Shown here: positions 1 through 8,190 of the stretch, one piece after another
How the letters are laid out: the number at the start of each line of letters is the position of its first letter
How positions within the stretch are numbered: the first letter of the stretch is position 1
From: Cryobacterium inferilacus
GTDB taxonomy: Bacteria > Actinomycetota > Actinomycetes > Actinomycetales > Microbacteriaceae
Direction of reading: 5' to 3'
Assembly: GCF_019599185.1 (NCBI RefSeq)
Contig: NZ_JAIEUL010000004.1
Coordinates: 199,460-256,071, forward strand
DNA: 56,612 bases
The notes under the pieces: generated by a model
Database searches by the model: none
What the model saw: only the letters and a program-made list of their open reading frames with translations
Told to the model about the DNA's origin: nothing
Program-made: the position numbers and the translations under genes

Positions 1-440
1 GTTGTAGGCCGGACGGTCGGTGCGCGGAGCACGGTCACCGTACGACGGACGGTCGCCGCCGCGGGCGGGACGGTCGTTGTTGCGGTCGTTGTTGTAGGCC
101 GGACGGTCGGTACGCGGAGCGCGGTCGCCATAGGACGGACGGTCGCCGCCACGGGCGGGACGGTCGTTGTTGTAGGCGGGACGGTCGGTGCGCGGGGCAC
201 GGTCGCCATACGACGGACGGTCGTTGTTGTAGGCCGGACGGTCGGTGCGCGGGGCACGGTCGCCGTAGGACGGACGGTCGCCGCCACGGGCGGGACGGTC
301 GTTGTTGTACGACGGACGGTCGTTGTTGTAGGCAGGACGATCGGTGCGCGGGGCACGGTCGTTGTAGGCGGGACGCTCGGAGCGCTGCCCGGTGGCCGGG
401 CGCTCGGTGCGGTTGCCGTACGCGGGACGGTCGCCGTAGG
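1..440 (-). repeat. Nested coding tandem repeat (RPAYNND / RPARGGD / RPSYGDRAPRTD units)
   Basis: Within the partial helicase gene the DNA repeats blocks such as gacggtcgttgttgtaggc and gacggtcgccgccacgggc with few changes. Every unit is a multiple of 3 nt, so copy-number change would lengthen or shorten the protein without a frameshift. The near identity of the blocks points to recent expansion or homogenisation. Confidence 0.85.
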
Positions 441-654
441 CGGGACGGTCGGAGGAGGAGCGCTCACCGGAGCGAGCGGCACGCTCGTCGGCGTTCCAGC
501 GCTGCTTCTTGGGAGCACCCTCGTCGGCGCGGTAGCCGCGGTGCCCGGGGCTCTTGCTGCCGCCCTTGGGTGCGCCCTTGGGGCCGCCCTTGGAGTAGCT
601 CGGGTCGTAGTTCTTGGCTGCGCGGCCGACGGCCGGCTTCTTGCTAGAAGGCAT
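1..654 (-). CDS. Probable DEAD/DEAH-box RNA helicase, N-terminal part only (partial)
   Basis: The frame is open on the minus strand from an ATG at 654 to the window edge, 218 codons with no stop. The protein starts MPSSKKPAVGRAAKNYDPSY, continues with a basic Gly/Lys/Ser stretch and APKKQRWNADERAAR, and from about residue 70 becomes nested repeats built from RPAYNND, RPARGGD, RPSYGD and RAPRTD. No catalytic domain lies inside the window. From memory, Microbacteriaceae DEAD-box helicases often begin with this kind of basic, Arg/Asp-rich disordered extension, so that is the best guess; a pseudouridine synthase or another RNA-binding protein with such an extension is the alternative. The composition (Arg, Asn, Asp, Tyr, Gly) is typical of disordered RNA-binding tails. 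No strong Shine-Dalgarno is visible before the ATG. Confidence 0.6.
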   Translation of the reverse strand, partial: MPSSKKPAVGRAAKNYDPSYSKGGPKGAPKGGSKSPGHRGYRADEGAPKKQRWNADERAARSGERSSSDRPAYGDRPAYGNRTERPATGQRSERPAYNDRAPRTDRPAYNNDRPSYNNDRPARGGDRPSYGDRAPRTDRPAYNNDRPSYGDRAPRTDRPAYNNDRPARGGDRPSYGDRAPRTDRPAYNNDRNNDRPARGGDRPSYGDRAPRTDRPAYN

Positions 655-914
655 AGAAGTGTTTCTGGGTTGTGTTGAGTACATGGCAGTAGTACGTCGC
701 ACAGCGACGCAGCCTGAGAACCCGGGCAGTCTATGGCCGGGGCCGTTCACATACAGTGATTTTTCACCAGCGGATTACTGGGAAACCGGCCCATCCTGAC
801 TTACAAACCCATCCGCGCACACAATGAAACACGCGGTGTCAAGAGCCGACTTGTCTACGTTACCTGATCGAGTCCCAAATGTCACGGGGCAGTTGCACCG
901 GGCAGTGCACACGG
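655..914. other. Intergenic region upstream of the helicase gene
   Basis: About 260 bp without a convincing gene, between the two minus-strand genes. A TTGACA is present on the minus strand at 842-837, but I could not match it to a -10 at normal spacing. If it is used, the helicase mRNA would have a leader of roughly 150 nt. A short inverted repeat, GGTGA-AAAA-TCACT, lies near 750-770. This stretch is poorer in GC than its surroundings. Confidence 0.35.
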
Positions 915-1676
915 TCAGACGGACGGTGCCGCCCTGACGTCGGTCTCGAGCCACTCCTGAAAAGACTGCGCGCCACGTTCGGTGCCGGGTGACGGCAGCA
1001 GGCCACCGTCACGCATCGCCCGGCCCATCCGGCCCGGCAGCCGAACCTGGACGACGAGCGCGCGCGACCGCGTGGCCCTGGCGTAGTCACGCACCATGTC
1101 GCCCAGAGTCTGCTCACTGGGACCGGCGAGGGCCGGAACGATGCCGCGCGGCGAACCGAGAACAAGGCGGAGGAGGCGCGCGGCGACCTCACGCGCCGCC
1201 ACGGGCTGAGTACGCATGACGGGCACCAGCGCAACGGCTCCCCTGGATCCCCGATCCAGGGTCTGCGCCGCGAACTCGTGGAACTGGGTGGCACGCAGAA
1301 GGGTCCACGGCACGGCGCCCCGCATCACCCGCTCCTCCTGCAGGGCCTTTCCGGCGTAGTAGCCCGCCGAAACCGTGGCGGCGTTCACGATCGACAGGGC
1401 CAGATGGTGCCGCACACCGGCATCCGCCTCTGCGTTGAGCAGTGTGGCCGTTGTGGTGCCGAAAAATCGGCGGGACGCCTTCGCGGAAAGCGTGGGCGTA
1501 TTGACCACATCGATGACGGCATCGACGCCGTCAAGCGCCGCGGGCAGTCCCGCTCCGGTAAGGAGGTCGATCCCGGTGGACCTGCCGATCACCACGGGTT
1601 CGAGGCCGGCGCTCCTGGCCAGATCGGTGAGGTGGTGCCCCACGATGCCGGTTCCCCCCGCCACTGCGATCCTCAC
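915..1676 (-). CDS. NmrA-like / atypical SDR NAD(P)-binding protein
   Basis: A 253-residue protein with an N-terminal Rossmann motif, VAGGTGIVG at residues 4-12. This is the glycine pattern of atypical short-chain dehydrogenases of the NmrA/NAD(P)H-binding type. The following text (DAVIDVVNTPTL, then LSIVNAAT and YYAGKALQEERV) has the layout of this fold, with a Tyr/Lys pair in YYAGK. Length is normal for the family. The start is a GTG at 1676 preceded by a GGAGG Shine-Dalgarno. Such proteins bind NAD(P) and act as reductases, epimerases or redox sensors; the substrate cannot be told from sequence. It stands alone between the helicase gene and the divergent FUSC gene. Confidence 0.8.
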   Translation of the reverse strand: MRIAVAGGTGIVGHHLTDLARSAGLEPVVIGRSTGIDLLTGAGLPAALDGVDAVIDVVNTPTLSAKASRRFFGTTTATLLNAEADAGVRHHLALSIVNAATVSAGYYAGKALQEERVMRGAVPWTLLRATQFHEFAAQTLDRGSRGAVALVPVMRTQPVAAREVAARLLRLVLGSPRGIVPALAGPSEQTLGDMVRDYARATRSRALVVQVRLPGRMGRAMRDGGLLPSPGTERGAQSFQEWLETDVRAAPSV

Positions 1677-1814
1677 GGCGCCTCCTTCGGCGGTTCTGTT
1701 GCCCCAGCACTTCGGTCACGGGTGTTGCCGCGAGTGTATGCCGATGCCGGCTGGGCCGTTCGGCGCGGAGCGGGCGGGTGTGGCGCGGTCAGGTTAGGCG
1801 GACGGAGTCCTCTG

Positions 1815-2936
1815 ATGCACAATCGTTCGATGCGCACTCCTGATTTTTCCCCACGTGCGACCGGCGGGCTGCTGAAGTCCGCGATCGCGCACCCGCGGCT
1901 CCTGCAAGCCGCGAAGACGGCCGTGGGGGTCGCCATCGCCTGGAAACTGGCGCCGCTGATGCCCGGCGTCGCCGACGACTACCCCTACTACGCACCGCTG
2001 GGCGTGATCGTGGCGAGCTTCCCCACCCTGATGGGCTCCATCAAGAACGCCGCCCAGACGCTCGCCGGGCTGGTGATCGGCATTGCCCTGGCCGCTTCCG
2101 TCATCATCTTCAGCGAGCCCAGCGTGGTCACGGTGTCGCTCGTGGTGGGAATCGGGATGCTGTTCAGCGGCATCCGCCAGCTGGGTGCCGGCCGGGACTA
2201 TGTGCCGATCGCCGGACTGTTCGTGCTGATCGTCGGCGGCCCGAACGCCGACGGCTATTCCATCGGCTACGTCTCGCAGATGACCCTGGGCGTGGTTGTG
2301 GGCCTGGCGATCAATTTGCTGGTCGCTCCGCCGTTGCGGGTGACCGCGGCGGTGAAGGAGTTGTCCCGCCTGCGGGCCGCCCTGGGCACCCACCTGGCCT
2401 CGGTGGCGGATGCGTTGGAGGCGGACTGGCCCCCGCAAGAGGGCGAGTGGTCCAAGCAGGGTGCCACGCTGAACGACACGACCACGGCGGTGCGTCGCGC
2501 GCTGGCGGAAGCCGACGAGAGCCGGCGGATCAACATGCGGGCACGCATCCGCCCGCACGATCTCAGCACCGACTACACCGACCTGGCCGCGCTGGAGAAC
2601 ACGACCTTCTACGTGCGCGACCTCACCGATGTGCTCGCCGGGGCCGCCTGGGGAACCCCCGTGCCGGTCGAACTGCCAGAAGAATTGCGGCCGGCGCTGG
2701 GAGCTGCAGTGCGGGCCACGGCCAACGTGGTCACCGAATGGTACACCGGCGAGACAAACCTGAAGTCGCTGGAGGCGGCGGAGGCCGCCGTCGCCGCCGT
2801 GACCCAGGCGATCCACGACCATCGCGAATTGGGTGCGGAGGCCATCGTGGCGGCAAGCGCGGCGACACTCGACCTCAACAGGATGCTCGTGGCACTTCGA
2901 CCGGGAATCGTGCGCGACGCCCCGGTCGCCGCCTGA
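1815..2936 (+). CDS. FUSC / aromatic acid exporter-type membrane protein
   Basis: A 373-residue protein. The first 165 residues hold four or five hydrophobic segments, including GLVIGIALAASVIIF and MTLGVVVGLAINLLVAPP, and the remainder is a soluble helical domain rich in Ala, Glu and Arg. This is the plan of the FUSC family (fusaric acid resistance, aromatic acid exporter-like), whose members are thought to export aromatic acids or other toxic organics. The start at 1815 is chosen because GGAG at 1804-1807 sits 7 nt upstream; an ATG at 1830 is the alternative. The open frame continues upstream to 1278, but that part lies antisense to the dehydrogenase gene and is not expected to be coding. 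Confidence 0.75.
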   Translation: MHNRSMRTPDFSPRATGGLLKSAIAHPRLLQAAKTAVGVAIAWKLAPLMPGVADDYPYYAPLGVIVASFPTLMGSIKNAAQTLAGLVIGIALAASVIIFSEPSVVTVSLVVGIGMLFSGIRQLGAGRDYVPIAGLFVLIVGGPNADGYSIGYVSQMTLGVVVGLAINLLVAPPLRVTAAVKELSRLRAALGTHLASVADALEADWPPQEGEWSKQGATLNDTTTAVRRALAEADESRRINMRARIRPHDLSTDYTDLAALENTTFYVRDLTDVLAGAAWGTPVPVELPEELRPALGAAVRATANVVTEWYTGETNLKSLEAAEAAVAAVTQAIHDHRELGAEAIVAASAATLDLNRMLVALRPGIVRDAPVAA

Positions 2937-3092
2937 GTCCGCTGCGGGGAGATCGCCCCTGAATGCTCGGCGCTGGCCGGCGAGGGCCGTACGGCGCGCC
3001 CGGCCTGCACCCGGAGCTGCGTCGATTAACCCGGCCCGGCCTGGGCGTTCTATTCTCAGAAGTCCACGCACCCAGCGCATTCAGGAGCACCC

Positions 3093-4250
3093 GTGAGCAC
3101 CGGTCGCCGCCGCACCATCGGACTAGGCTCCCGACGCTTCCGCCTACTTCTCGTCACCTACGTCGTCGGCATGGCCTCGGCTGTCGCGCTGCTGCTGTCG
3201 GGTTTCCACTGGGACCTGCGCCCCGTGACCCCAGCCCAGGCCGGCGGCACCGCCAGTGAGGTCGACACGACTGCCGTGGTCGGCATCCGCACCTTCGACG
3301 CCCCCGGTGATGCCGTCGTCGTCGAAGACGTCGTCTACGCCACCGAGCCGGACGGCACCCAGCTGACGCTGGACGTCTGCTCCCCCGCCGACGTTGCCGC
3401 GCCGACAGCGCAGCCTGCTGACACCGCCGCAACGACGGCACCGCCCGCGGCGACACCGGAAGAGGACGCCGGAGGCGGGCTGGGATCGACCATCGATCCG
3501 ACCGCAACGGCGCTGCCCAGCGACACCACCCCCACCGAAGCGCCGGCCGCAGCCGCCCTCCGCCCGGCTGTGCTCTCGGTGCACGGCGGTTCCTGGGCCC
3601 GCGGCGACAAGGCCAACAGCGACTGGCGCAACGTCTGCGAATGGTTGGCCTCAGAGGGTTTCGTCGCATACTCGGTGAATTACCGCCTGGTTCCTGCGGT
3701 CGCCTTTCCCGCAGCGATCGACGACATCGGTCGGGCCGTGGAGTGGATGCGCGCCAACGCCGACACCTACAACATCGATCCGGACCGGATCGGCGCGTTC
3801 GGCGGCTCGGCGGGCGGCAACCTGGCGACACTGCTCGGCACCCGCGGGCGCGGCCCCCTCACCGAGGGCAGCCGGGTAGCGGCAGTCGCCGAACTCTCCG
3901 GCCCCGTCGACCTCAGCTACGACGGACTCGTGGTGTCCGGCGGTTCCTCCGGGCTGGAGCAGATCGCCCTGGACTACCTCGACTGTTCCTCCCTGCTCGA
4001 CTGCCCGTCCGCGCCGAAAGCGTCTGCCGTGACCTCGTTGGATCGCACCGACCCGCCCGTGTTCATCGGCACCTCGACCGAGGAATTCATCCCGCTCAGT
4101 CAGTCGACAGACTTCGCCGACGCCCTCAGCGAGCTGGGCATCACCAACCAGCTCGTCACCGTGCCGGGCAGCCTGCACTCCATCGGGATTCTGGACGAGG
4201 CGATGCGGGTTCAGGTCGCGGACTTTCTGCACCTTCATCTCGGAACCTGA
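3093..4250 (+). CDS. Alpha/beta hydrolase (BD-FAE/esterase-lipase type), membrane-anchored or secreted
   Basis: A 385-residue protein. One hydrophobic segment near residues 17-38 (LLLVTYVVGMASAVALLLSG) after a basic start suggests a signal anchor or signal peptide. A linker rich in Ala, Thr and Pro (about residues 105-155) follows. The catalytic domain has the oxyanion motif HGGSWARGD, the nucleophile elbow GGSAGG with Ser239, and a C-terminal His362 in GSLHSIG. This is the carboxylesterase/hormone-sensitive-lipase-like arrangement with acyl-ester substrates. The GTG start at 3093 has AGGAG at 3083-3087. A TATTCT (3051-3056) is a possible -10. The Pro/Thr linker interrupts the region just before the HGG motif, which is unusual placement. 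Confidence 0.8.
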   Translation: MSTGRRRTIGLGSRRFRLLLVTYVVGMASAVALLLSGFHWDLRPVTPAQAGGTASEVDTTAVVGIRTFDAPGDAVVVEDVVYATEPDGTQLTLDVCSPADVAAPTAQPADTAATTAPPAATPEEDAGGGLGSTIDPTATALPSDTTPTEAPAAAALRPAVLSVHGGSWARGDKANSDWRNVCEWLASEGFVAYSVNYRLVPAVAFPAAIDDIGRAVEWMRANADTYNIDPDRIGAFGGSAGGNLATLLGTRGRGPLTEGSRVAAVAELSGPVDLSYDGLVVSGGSSGLEQIALDYLDCSSLLDCPSAPKASAVTSLDRTDPPVFIGTSTEEFIPLSQSTDFADALSELGITNQLVTVPGSLHSIGILDEAMRVQVADFLHLHLGT

Positions 4251-4353
4251 CCCCGCCCAGCTCACTGGCGAGGCCACGAGGCAGGGCAGGTGAGCGCCCA
4301 AAAAAAGTTCTCCACAGGCTTGCTTTTCACCACACAAGGCTTCGATACTGAGC

Positions 4354-4359
4354 TATTCT
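4354..4359 (+). promoter_or_regulatory. Candidate -10 box (TATTCT), leaderless start of the DUF222-HNH gene
   Basis: TATTCT is followed by 6 nt and then ATG 4366, placing the transcription start at or next to the start codon. No purine-rich ribosome-binding site lies between. Confidence 0.55.
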
Positions 4360-4365
4360 CACTAC

Positions 4366-6165
4366 ATGCCCAGCATCGCAGCTGTATCCGCCCCCGACAC
4401 CCCGGAAAGTGCCGTGCTGCCTGCGGATTCGGCGCTGGTGCATCCGTTGGCCGCCGCGGTTGAAGCCGTCGAGGAGCTCGGGGCGTGTAGCGCCGATTAC
4501 GACGCACTGACGGATGCGGAGTTGATTGCCGGGCAGAAGAAGCTCGCGACGTTACGGGCTCTGATCGAGACCCGGGCGGTGTGGCTGGCGAAGACCCTCA
4601 CCCATCGGTCCCGCCGTGAGCTCGGCCAACAGGGCCTGGCCGCGAGACAGGGCTTCCTCTCCCCGGCCGAGCTGATCCAAGACCTCACCGGCTGCACCAA
4701 GGCCGACGCTCGCAAGCTGATGGATGTGGGCACGATGCTCGACGACACCGAGGCCGCGCAGGCGGCAGCTACGGCCGCCGCCGACGAGGAAGAGGCCCGC
4801 CGGTTGCTCGACGAGGACGCCGGCCTGGGCGGGCCCGCCGACCTGGACGGACTCGACGGCGTCGGCAGCGTCGATAGCGTGGACGGTAACGACGGACCCG
4901 GCGGCGTGGACGGTCCCGGCCCGGCTTGCACCGCGGTCTCGTTGCCCTGGTACAGCCCAATCTCCGCCGCGGTCGCCACCGGTTCCCTCTCCGTGGCCGC
5001 CGCGCACGCGATCCGCGCCGGGCTCGGCGCCATCGACACCGTCGTCACCGCCGAAGTCCTCCGCACCGCCGTTCTCGATCTCCTGGCCGAGGCGAAGACG
5101 ATGACCGTCGACGCCCTGCTCAAACGCTCCCGACGGGCGCGCGACACCCTCGACGCCGCCGGCATCGCCACCCGGGAACAGAAAGCCTGGGACGACCGGT
5201 ACCTGCGCGTCTGGACCAGCGACTCCGGTCAGGTGCACCTCAACGGCCAGTTCCCGCCCGAGCAGGGCGCGTTCCTGCTCTCCGTCTACGACAGCGCCAC
5301 CGGCCCCCGCCGCGGCGGGGTGCGGTTCGTCGACCCTGAGCGGGCCGCCTGGGCCAAAGCCGTGCAGGACGACCCGCGCAGCACCGACCAGCTCACCGCA
5401 GACACCTTCATCGACCTGATCAAGGCCGGCAGCACCGTCAACCCGGACCGGATGCTCGGCGGACGCACCCCCGCCGTCCGCGTCCTCACCACCACCCCGG
5501 CCCCGGCCCGACCCACCGACGCCCCGGCACCGGCTCGATCCGCCGACGAACCCGCACCCGCACCCGCACCGACTCCGGCCCGACCCACTGACGCCCCAGG
5601 CCCGGCCCGGCCCACCGACGCACCCGTCCCCGAGCCGGTACCGGAACCACCGCCGGAAATCGACCCGACCGCGGTGCTCGTCGCTATTCCCGACGGCACC
5701 GGACACGGCTTCATCGAAGGCCACACCGAACCCGTCTCGCAGGAGACCATCGACCGGCTGTGTTGCACCGGCGGCACCCTGCAGATCGACTTCGACAACG
5801 ACGGCCAACCGCTCAACCTCGGCCGGGAACAACGCGTCTTCACCGCCGGCCAACGCATCGCCCTCGCCGCCCGCGACGGCGGCTGCATCTGGGGCGACTG
5901 CGACAAGCCACCCTCCCGCACCGAAGCCCACCACCTCGAAGAATGGGTGCGCGACCACGGCGCCACCGACATCGCCCTCGGTGTTCTGCTCTGCCCACCA
6001 CACCACCGGTTGCTGCACAGTCAGGGCTGGCAGATCTTCGAAAACCAGGGCGTCTACTGGCTCAGACCACCCGCCTCCGTCGACCCCGGCCAGACCCTGA
6101 TCCGGATGCGCAGCAAGAGCGCCGCGGCGCAGGAACAACAGCCCCGCGGCGACGCCCGGAACTAA
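4366..6165 (+). CDS. DUF222 and HNH endonuclease signature protein (13E12 repeat family)
   Basis: A 599-residue protein. The N-terminal two-thirds is a DUF222-like helical region (for example LATLRALIETRAVWLAKTL and GFLSPAELIQDLTGCTKADA). A low-complexity insert of Pro, Ala, Arg, Thr and Asp (about residues 380-430) follows, then a C-terminal HNH motif with Cys507, TEAHHLEEW and CPPHHRLLH. Actinobacterial genomes carry many such paralogues, and their biological role is not settled; HNH suggests a nicking or endonuclease activity. No Shine-Dalgarno precedes the ATG. Instead TATTCT (4354-4359) lies 6 nt before it, which suggests a leaderless mRNA. It sits alone between two surface-protein genes. 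Confidence 0.88.
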   Translation: MPSIAAVSAPDTPESAVLPADSALVHPLAAAVEAVEELGACSADYDALTDAELIAGQKKLATLRALIETRAVWLAKTLTHRSRRELGQQGLAARQGFLSPAELIQDLTGCTKADARKLMDVGTMLDDTEAAQAAATAAADEEEARRLLDEDAGLGGPADLDGLDGVGSVDSVDGNDGPGGVDGPGPACTAVSLPWYSPISAAVATGSLSVAAAHAIRAGLGAIDTVVTAEVLRTAVLDLLAEAKTMTVDALLKRSRRARDTLDAAGIATREQKAWDDRYLRVWTSDSGQVHLNGQFPPEQGAFLLSVYDSATGPRRGGVRFVDPERAAWAKAVQDDPRSTDQLTADTFIDLIKAGSTVNPDRMLGGRTPAVRVLTTTPAPARPTDAPAPARSADEPAPAPAPTPARPTDAPGPARPTDAPVPEPVPEPPPEIDPTAVLVAIPDGTGHGFIEGHTEPVSQETIDRLCCTGGTLQIDFDNDGQPLNLGREQRVFTAGQRIALAARDGGCIWGDCDKPPSRTEAHHLEEWVRDHGATDIALGVLLCPPHHRLLHSQGWQIFENQGVYWLRPPASVDPGQTLIRMRSKSAAAQEQQPRGDARN

Positions 6166-6286
6166 GCGTAGGCGGAGGCCGGGCGCCTGTGATCGGGTCG
6201 TAGCGAGGATGGACCACCGGTGCGATACTGGCGCCACTTGCCGGGTGCCGGCCATCAGACTTACCGAACCGTAAAGGGCAAACGGC

Positions 6287-8170
6287 ATGATGCTGACGTC
6301 GAAAGGTCGTAGCCCGCACCGCGTTGATCGCGCTCTTCGTCCCTTCGCCATCGGCACCATGATCGCCGTCGGGTCGTTCGTCCTCGCGGCGGGTGCACCC
6401 GTGTCCGCGATGGGCGCACCAGCGGCGAGCGCCACCACCGTCACACCTGCAGGCCCGCCCACCTCACCCACACCCACACCCACACCCACACCCACACCCA
6501 CGTCTACGCCAACCCCCACCCCGACACCGGAGTCAACCTCAACCCCAATCGCGCCGGCAACGCCACCGACGCCGCCCCCGGCACCGGGAGTGGATTCTGA
6601 GCCGGCCCCGCAACCCTACGGGGCCCCGGCGGCGCCACCCGCACAGACCGACGAACCACCAACACCGTCCACGTCACCCCCAGGGGCCGGGCAGCCGACA
6701 TCACCCGGGGCGCCCGAGGCGGCACCGACTCCCGCACCGACCGGGCAGGTCACGCCACGACCGACCGAGACGCCCACTCCCCGGCCGAGCGCGACCCCGA
6801 GCGACCGGCCCACACCCCGGCCGACCGAGACCCCGACAAGCACGCCGAAACCGACCGGAACGCCGAAACCGACACAGACACCCACCCCGACGACTGTGCC
6901 CACCCCGACCCCGACACCCACCCCGACGGGAACGCCGACGCCGCCGGTGCCGTCCGAGACGCCGACACCTCCAACACCCACACCCACACCAGAGCCCACC
7001 GACCCGACGGCTCTCGACACCGAGCCGGGCCTGGTCACTCCAACCAACCCCACGTTGCCGTTCGGGCCATACACTCCCCTCGGCCCGGTCGCCCCGTCGC
7101 CCTTCGACCAGGTCCCGACCGACACCGGTCCATCGCTCGCGGCTGTCGAGGCGGCCGCAGCCCTCGCCGCCGCGGAAACGGCACACGCCTCGGCCCAGAC
7201 GGCGTATGACGCCGCCCGGCTGGACCTGGCCGCGACGCTGGCCGACCATGACGCCGCACTCACCCGGGTCGTCGAGATGAGCGCCCTCACCGACGCGGCC
7301 GTCGTCACAGCGGATGCCTCCACCAGGGTCCTGGCGGCCCTCGCCCGTGCCATGGTTCAACAGGGCTCCGACACGGCCACCCTCGACGCGCTGCTCGGGG
7401 CGCAGGAGGAGGGCGACCTACTCGCCAGGCTGGGCAGCGCTGACCGGCTCCGCTCGCTGTCGGGCAGCATCACCGACATCCGCGACCAGGTCGCGGCGGA
7501 CACCGAACGCGCCGCCACCCTACAGGCCGACCTCCTCGCTGCCGAGGAAGCGGCGGCGAACGTCCCCCTGTCCGACAAGGAAGCGGCGCTGGCATCCGCC
7601 GAGCTCACGCTGAGCGAAGCCACCGCCGCCCTGACCGCGGCCAGCGAGAACGCCCGGCTGGCGCTGGCGCAATCGGCCGAGGCATCCGCTGCTCGCACCG
7701 AGGCGGCTGCCAGCGAGCTCGCCGGCATCCTCGGGGCGCGGCTGAGCAATCAGGGCTGGGCCACCCCCGTTGTCGGCATCATCAACGACAGCTACGGCTC
7801 GCGCCCCATCCGGCCCCTGCCCGGCGTCAACGCGTTCCATGCCGGCACCGACCTCGGCTCAGCCTGCGGATCTCCCATCTACGCCGCCAGCGCCGGGGTG
7901 GTCACGCAGACCGGGCAGCTCGGTACCTACGGCAACTGGATCCTGATCGAGCACGGCGAGGGCGTGAGCACCGGATACGCCCACATTCGAGACGACGCCA
8001 CGCTGGTGACCACTGGTGATACCGTCACGGCAGGCCAGGTGATTGCCAAGGTCGGTAGCACCGGCGCCTCCACCGGCTGTCATTTGCACCTCGAGGTGCG
8101 GGTTGACGGCAACGCCATAGATCCGCTGCCGTTCTTCACCGAGCGCGGCATCGACCTCGGCACCGGCTGA
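6287..8170 (+). CDS. M23 family metallopeptidase with Pro/Thr-rich stalk and coiled coil
   Basis: A 627-residue secreted or surface protein. Residues 1-48 look like a signal peptide (hydrophobic [19 protein letters not shown]). Residues about 60-260 are a Pro/Thr-rich stalk with many PTPT runs. Residues about 285-500 are an Ala/Glu/Asp-rich coiled coil. The C-terminal 130 residues are an M23/LytM domain with His518 and Asp in HAGTDLG and the HLH motif at His599/His601, so the zinc ligands are complete. The family cleaves peptide cross-links of peptidoglycan or, when inactive, regulates amidases. Coiled coil plus M23 resembles EnvC/RipA-type cell-separation enzymes. ATG 6287 and ATG 6290 are both possible starts; a weak AAAGGG lies upstream. 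Confidence 0.87.
   Translation: MMLTSKGRSPHRVDRALRPFAIGTMIAVGSFVLAAGAPVSAMGAPAASATTVTPAGPPTSPTPTPTPTPTPTSTPTPTPTPESTSTPIAPATPPTPPPAPGVDSEPAPQPYGAPAAPPAQTDEPPTPSTSPPGAGQPTSPGAPEAAPTPAPTGQVTPRPTETPTPRPSATPSDRPTPRPTETPTSTPKPTGTPKPTQTPTPTTVPTPTPTPTPTGTPTPPVPSETPTPPTPTPTPEPTDPTALDTEPGLVTPTNPTLPFGPYTPLGPVAPSPFDQVPTDTGPSLAAVEAAAALAAAETAHASAQTAYDAARLDLAATLADHDAALTRVVEMSALTDAAVVTADASTRVLAALARAMVQQGSDTATLDALLGAQEEGDLLARLGSADRLRSLSGSITDIRDQVAADTERAATLQADLLAAEEAAANVPLSDKEAALASAELTLSEATAALTAASENARLALAQSAEASAARTEAAASELAGILGARLSNQGWATPVVGIINDSYGSRPIRPLPGVNAFHAGTDLGSACGSPIYAASAGVVTQTGQLGTYGNWILIEHGEGVSTGYAHIRDDATLVTTGDTVTAGQVIAKVGSTGASTGCHLHLEVRVDGNAIDPLPFFTERGIDLGTG
6465..6501 (+). repeat. Hexanucleotide repeat CCCACA coding for (Pro-Thr)n
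   Basis: About six tandem CCCACA units inside the stalk of the M23 peptidase. Because the unit is 6 nt, slippage would change stalk length by Pro-Thr pairs without a frameshift. Confidence 0.8.
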
Positions 8171-8190
8171 CTCGCGCCGAGCGCGGCGGC

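Noticed and set aside
1..440. Regularly spaced repeats that resemble a CRISPR array
   Set aside because: The spacers are themselves repeats, units are multiples of 3 nt, and the minus strand reads through as an open Arg/Asp/Tyr-rich protein.
1278..1814. Upstream extension of the FUSC gene
   Set aside because: It lies wholly antisense to the NmrA-like gene and in front of a good ribosome-binding site at 1804; no membrane-protein character.
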